From DASUAS01 sp963720765 (GTDB lineage Bacteria > Actinomycetota > Acidimicrobiia > IMCC26256 > DASPTH01), in the NCBI GenBank assembly GCA_963720765.1, contig CAVRGS010000003.1:62001-126000 (forward strand): a stretch of DNA of 64,000 bases, written 5' to 3'. Below are positions 1-8,577 of the stretch, piece by piece. Under the pieces are notes generated by a model. The model searched no databases. It saw nothing but the letters and a program-made list of their open reading frames with translations, and had not been told where the DNA came from. How positions within the stretch are numbered: position 1 is the stretch's first letter; every line of letters begins with the position of its first letter. The position numbers and the translations under genes were made by a program.

Positions 1-349
1 CGATGCGCGGGTGCTCGGGCCGGCCTTCGAATTTCTGGGTGTCGACGGTGATCACGTGGCCGTGGTCGATGGCGTCACAGATGGTGGCGAGGAACCGCGC
101 GCTGCCTCCGTAGGCGGTGCCGGTCTCGACGATGAAGTCGGGCCGCATCCGTACGATGAGCTCCTGGTACACCCAGAGGTCGGACGGCACCTTCCAGGTC
201 GGCGTCGACAGCCACGACGTGTCGCGCCACGTCTCTTCCGCGCGGTCGTAGTAGATCCGGGCGAAGCGTCGCCGGACCTCGTCGTCGTAGCGGCGACGGA
301 GTCCACGCCGGACCCGCCCCACCAGTCGTCGCCCCCCATCGCACCCCAT
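1..349 (-). CDS. CmcI-like cephalosporin hydroxylase-family (SAM methyltransferase fold) protein, partial
   Basis: The reading frame opens with ATG at 349 and runs off the left edge, so about 116 N-terminal residues are visible. After a basic N-terminus comes a segment containing DLWVYQELI, then RPDFIVETGTAYGGSA and ITVDTQKFEG. This is the order seen in the cephalosporin hydroxylase family (PF04989), whose members in surface-glycan loci are probably sugar or lipid methyltransferases rather than hydroxylases. ETGTAYGGSA is the glycine-rich cofactor loop and the Asp of VDT would bind the ribose. It diverges from the exporter permease and probably belongs to the same glycan locus. The catalytic half is outside the window, so substrate cannot be guessed. 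Confidence 0.75.
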   Translation of the reverse strand, partial: MGCDGGRRLVGRVRRGLRRRYDDEVRRRFARIYYDRAEETWRDTSWLSTPTWKVPSDLWVYQELIVRMRPDFIVETGTAYGGSARFLATICDAIDHGHVITVDTQKFEGRPEHPRI

Positions 350-430
350 GGTGAGGCGCGAAGTTAGCCGCGGGCGGGTCCGGTCCGCACGGTGGCGCCT
401 GGTACCGTCGTGCGGCAGGACCTCCCGCTT

Positions 431-1339
431 ATGACCTCCACGACTGCCGACCGTCCCACCCGCGTGAGCACCGCCCGCGTCGGGCTGTGGGATCGGGTCC
501 AGGAGATCTGGCGGTACCGCGAGCTGCTGGTCGCCTTCTCGCGCACCGAGCTCAAGGTCAAGTACAAGAACAGTGTCCTGGGCTTCGTCTGGTCGATGCT
601 CAACCCGGCCCTCTACCTCGTCGTGTACTGGGTGGTCTTCGATCTCATCCTGGGCACCGGGATCCCCAACTTCCCGATCTTCCTGCTGTCGGGCATCCTC
701 GTGTGGAACCTCTTCGCCACGTCACTCGGCGCCTCCACCAGCTCCGTGGTCGCCAACTCCGGGCTGGTGCGCAAGGTCGCGTTCCCGCGGGAGATCCTCC
801 CGCTGGCGTCCGTCGGTGCCGCGCTGGTGCACTTCTTCCTGCAAGCGATCGTGCTCGTGCTCGCGCTCGTGGTGTTCCAGTACAACGTCGCGTGGTCGTA
901 CGTGCCGCTCCTGCCGATCGCGCTGTTCGCGCTGTTGTTCTTCGTCGCCGCGCTCGGGATCCTGCTCGGCAGCATCAACGTCTATCTCCGCGACACCGCC
1001 CACTTCGTCGAGCTCGCGCTGATCGCATGGTTCTTCATGACGCCGATCGTCTACCCGTACGACGTCGTGGCCGAGAAGCTCGGCGACAAGAGCTGGCTCT
1101 ACCTGCTGAACCCGATCACCGACATCGTGCTCACGTTCCAACGTGCCATCTACGGCCAGGTCAGTGGTGCGAAGACGACCGACGGCGTCACCACGGTCAC
1201 GAAGATCCTCCCGCAGGGCGTCGACCAGTGGTGGTACCTGTGGCACCTCGGCCTCGTGATCGCGTTCTCGGCGGCGTTGTTCGTTCTGGCGCTGCACGTG
1301 TTCGGGCGCGCCGAGGGCAACTTCGCCGAGGAGCTCTGA
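431..1339 (+). CDS. wzm: ABC-2 type polysaccharide exporter permease (Wzm-like)
   Basis: A 302-residue protein with about six hydrophobic segments, matching the ABC-2 permease family that exports lipid-linked polysaccharide. Residues near 35-60 contain the amphipathic FSRTELKVKYKNSVLG stretch that precedes the first membrane span in Wzm/TagG proteins, and NPITDIVLTFQRAIYG near the C-terminal third is a typical family block. ATG at 431 is preferred. An in-frame GTG at 392 would add 13 residues with no family resemblance. It is followed 3 bp later by the matching ATPase, so the two form one transport unit. The cargo is expected to be the glycan made by the downstream transferases. Exact substrate is unknown. 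Confidence 0.9.
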   Translation: MTSTTADRPTRVSTARVGLWDRVQEIWRYRELLVAFSRTELKVKYKNSVLGFVWSMLNPALYLVVYWVVFDLILGTGIPNFPIFLLSGILVWNLFATSLGASTSSVVANSGLVRKVAFPREILPLASVGAALVHFFLQAIVLVLALVVFQYNVAWSYVPLLPIALFALLFFVAALGILLGSINVYLRDTAHFVELALIAWFFMTPIVYPYDVVAEKLGDKSWLYLLNPITDIVLTFQRAIYGQVSGAKTTDGVTTVTKILPQGVDQWWYLWHLGLVIAFSAALFVLALHVFGRAEGNFAEEL

Positions 1340-1342
1340 CAC

Positions 1343-2555
1343 GTGTCGGCCGCGATCTCGGTGAACGGCGTCTCGAAGCGCTTCAAGCTCTCGCACGAGC
1401 GGTATTCGTCGCTCAAGGAACGGATGATCCACCTCGGGCGCGTCCCGCAGGAGCCGTTCTGGGCGCTGCAGGACATCGACCTCGAGGTGGCCGAGGGCAC
1501 CACCGCCGGCCTGCTCGGCCACAACGGCTCGGGCAAGTCCACGCTGCTCAAGTGCATCGCGGGGATCCTCCGTCCCACCAGCGGCGAGATCGTCACCCGC
1601 GGTCGCGTCGCTGCGCTGCTCGAGCTCGGAGCCGGTTTCCAGGCCGAGCTCACCGGTCGCGAGAACATCTACCTCAACGGCGCCATCCTCGGGATGTCGC
1701 GCAAGGAGCTGGCCCGCCGCTTCGACGACATCGTCGGCTTCGCCGAGCTCGACCAGTTCATCGACACGCAGGTGCGCTTCTACTCGTCGGGCATGTACAT
1801 CCGCCTCGGGTTCGCCATCGCGGTGAACGTCGAGCCCGACATCCTGCTCGTCGACGAGGTGCTCGCCGTCGGTGACGAGTCGTTCCAGCGCAAGTGCCTC
1901 GACCGGGTCGAGCAGTTCCAGCGCGAAGGCCGCACCATCGTCGTGGTGTCGCACGCGCCCGATCTCGTGCGCCGCATCTGCCAGTCGGCGACCGTGCTCG
2001 ACCACGGGCAGCTGGTCGCTTCCGGCGATCCCGACGAAGCGGTCAAGGTGTTCCGCGAGCACCTGCGCATGGCACCACCGCGCGCCCGTCCGGGTGAGCC
2101 GCCGCCGGTCGACGACCGTGTGCGGGTCACCGAGGTCGAGTTTCGCCACCCGGGCCAGCCCGAGCGCGCCGTACCTGCACCCGGGGGAGCCCCTGTCGAT
2201 CGTGGCCCGCTTCGAGGTCGACGCGCCCGTGGACGACCCGGTGTTCACGCTGATGATCTACGACGGCGAAGGCCGGATGCTCCACGGCTCGAGCACCGCG
2301 TCGGAGTCGGTGACCACCGGTCACTTCGCCGCGCCCGGCGAGATCGTGTTCGACTTCGAGCAGATCCCGCTCCTCGACGGCGAGTACGCGGTCACGCTGT
2401 GCGTCACGTCGAGCGACGGTGCCTACATCTACGACTGGCACGAGCAGCGCTACCGGTTCGAGGTGCGCGACCCGAAGCGCAGCTTCGGGTCGGTCGAGTT
2501 CCCCGTGCAGATCTCGGTCGAGCGACGAACAGCACCACGCCCGGCCACGCGGTGA
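1343..2555 (+). CDS. wzt: ABC exporter ATPase with C-terminal glycan-binding domain (Wzt-like), frameshifted
   Basis: The GTG start at 1343 opens an ATPase with Walker A GHNGSGKST (residues 59-67), a Wzt-type signature SSGMYIRLG, Walker B ILLVDEV and switch SHAPDLV. Near 2165 the frame changes by one base. The next frame continues with YLHPGEPLSIVARFEV and a beta-rich region through DWHEQRYRFEV, which fits the Wzt C-terminal domain (PF14524) that recognises the glycan cap in substrate-specific O-antigen exporters. The original frame has no stop and runs into the next gene, creating a false 853-residue product. Stop TGA overlaps the next ATG by one base. The frameshift is probably an assembly error. 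A carbohydrate-binding Wzt predicts export of a terminally modified polymer. Confidence 0.88.
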
Positions 2556-3904
2556 TGGCGCGTACGCCCCGGGTGCGTGTCGTCGTTCTCAACTACGACG
2601 GCGGTGACATGACCCTCCGCTGCCTCGACGCACTGCGCGCCGTCGACTGGCCTGCCGATGCGCTGGAGGTCGTGCTCGTCGACAACGCGTCGATCGACGG
2701 CATCGCCCCGCGGGTGCGCAACATGCTGCCGTGGGTCGAGCTGGTGGAGCACACGCACAACGTCGGGTTCGCGGGTGGCTGCAACCTCGGTCTCACCGAT
2801 CTCGACGACGTCGAGTACGTCGCGCTGCTCAACAACGACGCACTGCCCGATCGCAACTGGTTGCGGCCACTCGTCGATGCGCTCGAGCACGACGACGCGC
2901 TCGGCGCCGCGTGCTCCAAGATCGTGTTCGCGCCATCGTTCCTGACGCTCACCGTCGAGACGCCCACGTTCAGCCCTGCCGACGACGGCCGCGAGCTCGG
3001 GGTGAAGGTCACCGGCCTCGCCGCCGACGGCGCCGAGGTGTGGGAGCACGCCCAGTTCGCCGACGGGTGCCACACCCACCAGGCCCGTGGGTCGGGTGCG
3101 GAGCCGCTGATCTGGACTGCCGGCCGGGCCGAGATCCGGATCCCGGTCGAAGTCGGCGCGGCGCCGCCCGAGGCCGTGGAGGTCGAGCTCTCGGCCGAGG
3201 GTGAGAAGGTCGTGCGCCTGCGCGCCGGGAGCGAGGCGATCGAGGTCACGGTGGGGGAGACGCCCACCTGGCACCAGGTGCCGGCGGGCGGAGCCACCTA
3301 CGACGTGATCAACAACGTCGGGTCCCGCCTCGTGCTCGGTGGCTACGGCGGCGACCGCGGCTTCCTCGAACCTGACGAGGGCCAGTACGCGGAACCCGAG
3401 GAGGTCTTCGCCTGGTGCGGTGGAGCGGTGCTGCTGTCGACGCGATACCTGCGCGAGGTGGGCACCTTCGACGACCGCTACTTCATGTACTACGAGGACA
3501 CCGACCTCTCCTGGCGGGGTCGGCTCGCGGGCTGGCGCTACTGCTACGTGCCGGAGTCGGTGGTGCGCCACGAGCACGCGGCGTCGAGCAAGGAGGGCTC
3601 GGCGCTGTTCATGCACTTCGTCGAACGCAACCGCTTCCTCACGCTGGCCCGCAACGCGCCGTGGTCGATGTTCGCGGAGGCCTCCTACGAGTACCTGCGT
3701 GACACCGCGGTGATCCTCGACCGTGACGTCGTCCGGCGCGTGCGCCACCGCAGTCGTCCCACGCCCGGGTTCGCGCTGCGGCGTCTGCGCGCGTACGCCG
3801 GCTTCTTGAAGCTGTTGCCCGAGACGCTGCGCACCCGCCGCGCACAGGACGTGTCGGCGGCCGATCGCGCCGGCATCGTCGAGCGTTGGGGCGTTCCCCG
3901 ATGA
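2555..3904 (+). CDS. GT2 family glycosyltransferase with internal beta-rich insertion
   Basis: A 449-residue rhamnosyltransferase-like GT-A enzyme. The N-terminal half shows VVVLNYDGGD, LVDNAS and the nucleotide/metal motif LLNNDA (about 91-96). The acceptor-side motif YYEDTDLSWRGR lies near 312-323. Between them, about residues 124-280, is an extra beta-strand-rich block (for example AEIRIPVEV and VRLRAGSEAIEVTVG) absent from minimal GT2 proteins, ending in VINNVGSRL and GGYGGDRGF. Start ATG overlaps the Wzt stop as TGATG, and the end overlaps the next start as ATGA, indicating tight translational coupling. It probably adds a sugar to the exported glycan. Donor and acceptor are not predictable. 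Confidence 0.88.
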   Translation: MARTPRVRVVVLNYDGGDMTLRCLDALRAVDWPADALEVVLVDNASIDGIAPRVRNMLPWVELVEHTHNVGFAGGCNLGLTDLDDVEYVALLNNDALPDRNWLRPLVDALEHDDALGAACSKIVFAPSFLTLTVETPTFSPADDGRELGVKVTGLAADGAEVWEHAQFADGCHTHQARGSGAEPLIWTAGRAEIRIPVEVGAAPPEAVEVELSAEGEKVVRLRAGSEAIEVTVGETPTWHQVPAGGATYDVINNVGSRLVLGGYGGDRGFLEPDEGQYAEPEEVFAWCGGAVLLSTRYLREVGTFDDRYFMYYEDTDLSWRGRLAGWRYCYVPESVVRHEHAASSKEGSALFMHFVERNRFLTLARNAPWSMFAEASYEYLRDTAVILDRDVVRRVRHRSRPTPGFALRRLRAYAGFLKLLPETLRTRRAQDVSAADRAGIVERWGVPR

Positions 3905-5442
3905 GGGTCGCGGTCTACAACGCGCACTGGACGACGCTGGGCGGCGGTGAGCAGCTCGCCGGCGGCGCGGCGGCTGCGCTGGCCCGCGCCCACGACGTGG
4001 AGCTGTTGGTCGGCGAGACGTTCGACCCGATCGTCGCGTCGGAGCGCCTGGGGTTCGATCTCACCGGACTCCCGCAGGTACCGATCGAGCACGGGACCCG
4101 CGCGTTCCTCGAAGCGAGTTCGCGCTACGACCTCGTGATGAACACGTCGTTCGGCAACACCTTCGCCAGCCGTGCGCCCCGCAACCTGTACTACGTGCAC
4201 TTCCCGATGCCGAACCCCATCCGCACACCGGTCGAGGCTGCGACGTGGCCGTTCGCGACGATCAACCCGCTCGCGGCCTGGGTGGAGCGCGAGCACGGCT
4301 TCTGGATGCGGGAGTTCGCGGGGAACGGCAGCTGGACGAAGGGCGAAGCCACCGTCGACCTGGTCATCCCGCGCGGTGTCCGCCTCCCGTTCTCGCTGGC
4401 GCTCTCGGCGCGCGCGTGGCCGGCGACGCGCGCGCCGCACACGACGGTCCGCATCGGCGACGAGGTCGTCTTCGACGGCCCTGTGCCGCGGTCGCGCCGC
4501 ATCCCCATCCGCAGCACCGTGGTGGGACGCGGAGTCGCCGATCCGATCCCGGTGCACATCACGTCGGACACCTTCGTGCCGCGCATCGACAGCGGCGTCG
4601 GCGACGACCGCCGCCTCGGCGTGGTGGTCTCGCACGTCACTCTCGGTCGGCGGCTCCCCAGCGTCCGCCCGAGCGACGTCTCGGCGCTGCGGAAGCTGGC
4701 GCACGGTCCGTTCGTCCCCGAGTTCCTCGAGTCGTACCAGGTGGTGGCGGCGAACTCGCCCTACACCGCCGGGTGGGTGGAGAAGCTCTGGGGTCGTGAG
4801 GCGAGCGTGCTCTCACCGCCGGTGCGCCTCCGGGCGGGCGGCGCGAAGCAGCCGGTGATCCTGGCCGTCGGCCGGTTCTTCCCGAACGTCTCGGGACACT
4901 CGAAGAAGCAGCTCGAGCTGGTCGAGGCGTTCCGTCTCGCCTGTGCGCGCGGGCTCGCAGGATGGGAGCTCCACCTCGTGGGCGGATGCAGCAACAGCGA
5001 GCGCGGCTACGTGGAGACCGTGCGCAAGGCCGCGGTCGGCCTGCCGGTCCGGTTCCACGTGAACGCACGCGGAGAGGACCTCACGGAGCTGTTCGCGGCG
5101 GCGTCGGTGTTCTGGCACGGGGCGGGGTTCGGGGAGGATCTCACGACGCACCCCGATCGGTTCGAGCACTTCGGCATCAGCGTGGTGGAGGCGATGTCCG
5201 CGGGCGCGGTACCGGTGGTCTACGAGCACGGCGGACCGGCGGCGATCGTGCGCGAGTCGCGATGCGGGGAGGTGTTCGCCACCACCGACGAGCTCGCAAC
5301 GAAGACGGTGGCGCTCGTGCGTGACGACGCGCGACGCGAGCTCCTCGCCACCGAGGCGCGTGCTCGGGCTGCAGACTTCGCGTACGACCACTTCGCCGAA
5401 CGGCTCGACGCGATCGTGGACAGCATGACGGTGTCCGCATGA
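3901..5442 (+). CDS. GT4-like glycosyltransferase with internal beta-sandwich insertion
   Basis: A 513-residue GT-B transferase. The N-terminal Rossmann half starts MRVAVYNAHWTTLGGGEQLA, and the nucleotide-binding half contains ILAVGRFF, LHLVGG, HGAGFGED, and FGISVVEAMSAGAVPVVYEHGG, the usual glycosyltransferase group 1 (GT4) E-x7-E region. Residues about 135-255 are a beta-rich insertion (for example IGDEVVFDGPV, PVHITSDTFVPR, DDRRLGVVVSHVTL) that resembles the beta-sandwich modules found inside large actinobacterial glycosyltransferases. ATG at 3901 overlaps the previous stop by 4 bp. The upstream ATG at 3886 lies within the previous gene. It probably acts in the same polymerisation pathway as its neighbours. 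Confidence 0.87.
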   Translation: MRVAVYNAHWTTLGGGEQLAGGAAAALARAHDVELLVGETFDPIVASERLGFDLTGLPQVPIEHGTRAFLEASSRYDLVMNTSFGNTFASRAPRNLYYVHFPMPNPIRTPVEAATWPFATINPLAAWVEREHGFWMREFAGNGSWTKGEATVDLVIPRGVRLPFSLALSARAWPATRAPHTTVRIGDEVVFDGPVPRSRRIPIRSTVVGRGVADPIPVHITSDTFVPRIDSGVGDDRRLGVVVSHVTLGRRLPSVRPSDVSALRKLAHGPFVPEFLESYQVVAANSPYTAGWVEKLWGREASVLSPPVRLRAGGAKQPVILAVGRFFPNVSGHSKKQLELVEAFRLACARGLAGWELHLVGGCSNSERGYVETVRKAAVGLPVRFHVNARGEDLTELFAAASVFWHGAGFGEDLTTHPDRFEHFGISVVEAMSAGAVPVVYEHGGPAAIVRESRCGEVFATTDELATKTVALVRDDARRELLATEARARAADFAYDHFAERLDAIVDSMTVSA

Positions 5443-6257
5443 ACCGAACTGTCCCCCGGTACCCGATTCCGACCGCGCCCGGCGTCGTGGACCGCGCCGT
5501 CGTGCGTCTCGGCGCCATCGCACCGATCAAGTGCCCGGCCTGCGGTCGGGTGTCCGTCGCGCGCGGGTTCGGTGAGAACCTCCGCGAAACCGGTCGCTGC
5601 CGCGCCTGCGGTGCGACCAATCGCAACCGGCAGGTCGCGTACGTGGCCGCGCGGGCCGCCGCCGAACGCACCGGACGCAAGCTCGACAGCCTGGTGGCGG
5701 TCGCCCAGGTCCCCGACCTCGTCGTCTACAACACCGAGGCGCAGGGCGCGCTGCACGACCAGCTGCACCTGATGCCCGGGTACCGCTGCAGTGAGTATCT
5801 CGGCCCGGACCACGAGCCGGGCGAGGTCGTCGGTGACACCACGCACCAGGACCTCATGGCGCTCTCGTACGACGACGCGTCGATCGACCTGATCCTGTCA
5901 TCCGACGTGTTCGAGCACGTGCCTGATCCGTACCGCGCGCACGCCGAAGTGCATCGCGTGCTCCGCTCCGGTGGCCACCACGTGTTCACCGTGCCGTTCC
6001 ACCAGCACGCGCACCTCGACGACGTCCGGGCCCGCCTGCACGACGACGGCCAGGTGGAGCTGCTCGCCGACGCGATCTACCACGACGATCCCGTGCGGCC
6101 CGAGGGCGTGCTCGTCTTCACCATCTTCGGGTTGCAGATGCTGGTGCGCCTGGCCGAGCTCGGTTTCGACACCCGGATGTACGCCCTGCACAGCCCATGG
6201 CACGGGATCGTGGGACCCAACGCCCTGGTGTTCGACGCGGTCAAGACCAGCCCCTGA
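5439..6257 (+). CDS. Class I SAM-dependent methyltransferase with zinc ribbon
   Basis: A 272-residue protein with an N-terminal four-cysteine zinc ribbon (CPACG and CRACG, about residues 31-55), followed by a methyltransferase-11-like core with ILSSDVFEHVPDPY, HRVLRSGGHHVFTVPFH and a C-terminal hydrophobic helix. The S-adenosylmethionine glycine loop is poorly defined; the EVVGDTTHQDL stretch takes the place of the acidic loop. Similar proteins occur in surface-glycan clusters and probably methylate a sugar. Start overlaps the preceding gene by 4 bp (ATGA), placing it in the exporter operon. Substrate is unknown. Confidence 0.82.
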   Translation: MNRTVPRYPIPTAPGVVDRAVVRLGAIAPIKCPACGRVSVARGFGENLRETGRCRACGATNRNRQVAYVAARAAAERTGRKLDSLVAVAQVPDLVVYNTEAQGALHDQLHLMPGYRCSEYLGPDHEPGEVVGDTTHQDLMALSYDDASIDLILSSDVFEHVPDPYRAHAEVHRVLRSGGHHVFTVPFHQHAHLDDVRARLHDDGQVELLADAIYHDDPVRPEGVLVFTIFGLQMLVRLAELGFDTRMYALHSPWHGIVGPNALVFDAVKTSP

Positions 6258-6289
6258 GCGCGAGCCGCTCGGACCCGCAGGCCCTTGCC

Positions 6290-6295
6290 TACAGT
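6290..6295 (+). promoter_or_regulatory. Leaderless-type -10 box TACAGT
   Basis: TACAGT fits the actinobacterial TANNNT -10 consensus and ends 9 nt before the ATG at 6305, so transcription would begin at or next to the start codon. No ribosome-binding site lies between. Inference from position and pattern only. Confidence 0.45.
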
Positions 6296-6304
6296 GGTCG
6301 GGCG

Positions 6305-7271
6305 ATGCCTCCCGAGCGCCCGCTGGTCTCCATCGTCTCCCCCGTGTACCAGGAAGAGGAGGGGATCGAGGAGTTCCATCGCCGCCTGGTCGCAGCCGTG
6401 GAGCCCATCGAAGACCTCACGTTCGAGGTGGTCTACGTCAACGACGGCAGCAAGGACCGATCTCTCGACCTGTTGGAGAAGATCGCGGCCGACGACGGCC
6501 GGGTCCGCGTCGTCGACCTGTCGCGCAACTTCGGTCACCAGGTCGCGCTGAGCGCGGGTGTCGACCATGCCTCCGGCGACGCGGTGGTGGTGATCGACTC
6601 CGACCTCCAGGATCCGCCGGAGGTCATTCCCGAGATGATCCAGCGCTGGCGCGACGGCTTCAAGGTCGTCTACGGCGTGCGCATCTCGCGCGCGGGTGAG
6701 ACGCGCTTCAAGTTGCTCACCAGCAAGATCTACTACGGCCTGATGGACCGCATCTCCGAGGTCCCGCTCCCGCGCCAGGCCGGCGACTTTCGCCTGCTCG
6801 ACCGCAGGGTCGTCGACGTGCTCGACCAGATGCCGGAGCGCAACCGCTACGTGCGCGGCATGGTCGCATGGGTGGGGTTCCCACAGTGCGCGGTCGAGTA
6901 CGAACGAGACCCGCGGTTCGCGGGCACCACCAACTACACGCTGGCGCGCATGGTCCGGCTCGCGCTCGACGGCCTCACCAGCTTCTCCGATCGGCCGCTG
7001 CGTCTGGCCACCCAGCTCGGCGTGCTCGTCATGGCGTTGTCGTTCGCCGTCGCGGCATGGACGATCGTCGCGTCGCATCTTCGACCTGGGCAGCTCCAGC
7101 CGCGGCTGGTCGTCGCTGATGGCCGTCGTCCTGCTCCTCGGGGGTGTGCAGCTGCTGTGCATCGGCGTGCTCGGTGAGTACCTCGGCCGGGTCTACCGCG
7201 AGACGAAGGGCCGGCCGCTGTACGTCGTCAACGAGGTGATCGGGCCCGAAGGCACGGACGACCTCGCGTGA
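6305..7271 (+). CDS. GT2 polyprenyl-phosphate sugar transferase (DPM1/ArnC-like) with C-terminal membrane helices, frameshifted
   Basis: The N-terminal GT-A domain has SIVSPVYQEEEGIEEF, VYVNDGSKDRS, VVIDSDLQDPPE and AGDFRLLDRRVV, typical of enzymes that load a sugar onto undecaprenyl or dolichyl phosphate. The first frame continues through the first C-terminal membrane span and breaks near 7075. The next frame resumes with LMAVVLLLGGVQLLCIGVLG and the family tail EYLGRVYRETKGRPLYVV, stopping at 7271. The two C-terminal membrane spans and the EYLGRVY motif make this a GtrB/ArnC-type protein that anchors at the membrane and supplies lipid-linked sugar. The end overlaps the next GTG by 4 bp. Confidence 0.9.
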
Positions 7272-8155
7272 CCACCCCGACCGTCTCGGTCTGCATCCCC
7301 ACCTACAACGGCGGGCGGTACGTCGAGCGCACCATCAGTTCGGTGCTCGGGCAGACCTTCAAGGACTTCGAGCTCGTCGTGCGTGACGACGGCTCCACCG
7401 ACGCGACCCTCGACGTCGTCCAGGGCATCGACGACCCGCGTGTGCGCATCGTCGCCGGACGCGAGAACGTCGGCGCGGGCGCGAACTTCGACCTCGCGGT
7501 GCGCGAGGCGACGGGTACCTACGTGAAGCTGCTCTGCCAGGACGACGTGATCTATCCGGAGTGCCTGGAACGACAGGTCGCGCTGCTGGAGGCCGAACCC
7601 GGGGTGGTGATGGTGTCGGGACACCGCGACATCGTCGACGACCACGACCGCGTCGTGTACCGCAACCGCGGTTGGCGACGGGCGTCGGGCGTGTACACCG
7701 GCACCGACGTGATGCGAGCCACCGTGCGCGCCGGCACCAACCTCGTCGGTGAGCCCTCGGCGGTCCTGTGCCGGCGCGACGAGTTCGAGATCGCGGGCGG
7801 CTTCGACCGCACCTACGCGTACATGATCGACCTCGAGGCGTGGATGCGCCTGCTCGAGCGCGGATCGTTGTACTACCTGCCCGATTCGCTCTGCACCTTC
7901 CGGGTGTCGCAGACCTCGTGGAGCGCGCACCTGCGCCGCGACCAGGCCCGCCAGGCACGGGAGCTGCTCCGCACGCTCCGAACACGTCACCCGGAGGCGA
8001 TCACGCGCACCGACCTCGCCGTCGGGCTCTCCAAGCCCACGCTGCTCGCCGTCGCCCGCCGGGCGCTGTTCGCCGCCAGCGCGGTGCTGCCCAACCGGAG
8101 CGAACCCGCTGCGGCCGCCGCCGGTCCGGTGGGTGGCGCCGTCGACGCGTCCTAG
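7268..8155 (+). CDS. GT2 family glycosyltransferase
   Basis: A 295-residue soluble GT-A protein. The N-terminus has VSVCIPTYNGGRYVERTI and VVRDDGSTDAT, followed by the metal-binding LLCQDD motif and an acceptor-side region with GGFDRTYAYMIDLEAWMRLLERG. This is the WcaA-like GT2 arrangement common in capsule and O-antigen loci. The GTG start at 7268 overlaps the upstream stop by 4 bp, so it is probably translated with the polyprenyl-sugar transferase. Its TAG stop overlaps the stop of the opposite-strand DUF222 remnant. The C-terminal 25 residues are alanine-rich and probably disordered. Confidence 0.87.
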   Translation: MTTPTVSVCIPTYNGGRYVERTISSVLGQTFKDFELVVRDDGSTDATLDVVQGIDDPRVRIVAGRENVGAGANFDLAVREATGTYVKLLCQDDVIYPECLERQVALLEAEPGVVMVSGHRDIVDDHDRVVYRNRGWRRASGVYTGTDVMRATVRAGTNLVGEPSAVLCRRDEFEIAGGFDRTYAYMIDLEAWMRLLERGSLYYLPDSLCTFRVSQTSWSAHLRRDQARQARELLRTLRTRHPEAITRTDLAVGLSKPTLLAVARRALFAASAVLPNRSEPAAAAAGPVGGAVDAS

Positions 8156-8533
8156 TCGCCCTCACTCGCTCCGTTCGCTCCGTCCCCGGGCTCCTCCGGC
8201 GATGGCTCGTCGGGCGGAGGCTCCTGGGGCGCCGACGGTCCCGCGGGACCGTGCTCGTCGTGCCATTGGAGGCCTGCGATCACGTCGCCCGGATGGAGAC
8301 GGTTGGCACGTTCGATCTCGTCGTCGCTGCGCAGTCCGCGGTAGGTGCGTACGATGCGTTCGAGCTGGACCGCGGTGGTGTGCTCGGCGTACTCGACGAG
8401 CTGTTCCTGTGCGCGATCGTCCGACAGCCCCACGCCTCGTGCCCCGCCCGCCGGTCGTACTCGGCCACGAGCTGCAGGACTGCCTCGGCGGGGCCACAAG
8501 GCCCGAAATTCGTGGGTTCCCCGTCTACGCTGC
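8152..8533 (-). pseudogene. Decayed DUF222 / 13E12-repeat HNH endonuclease remnant
   Basis: Two pieces of the DUF222 (13E12 repeat) family are visible on the minus strand in different frames. The upstream piece reads AVLQLVAEYDRRAGHEAWG and CRTIAH, the usual N-terminal helix. The downstream piece reads QEQLVEYAEHTTAVQLERIV then RTYRGL, which in intact homologues lies roughly 60 residues further along. The intervening block is missing, the junction is out of frame, and the HNH catalytic C-terminus is replaced by a short Pro/Glu-rich tail ending at 8152. This is a real deletion remnant, not a one-base error. DUF222/HNH genes are multicopy, possibly mobile elements in actinobacteria, so this may mark an old insertion between two glycan operons. 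Confidence 0.72.
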
Positions 8534-8577
8534 TCCCTCATGCGCCGCGCCCTGGACCCATGCGAATTCTGGGTGCG

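Noticed and set aside
1343..3904. 853-residue apparent Wzt-glycosyltransferase fusion
   Set aside because: The Wzt C-terminal domain is in the other frame and ends at its own TGA overlapping the glycosyltransferase ATG. The fusion is read-through after an indel.
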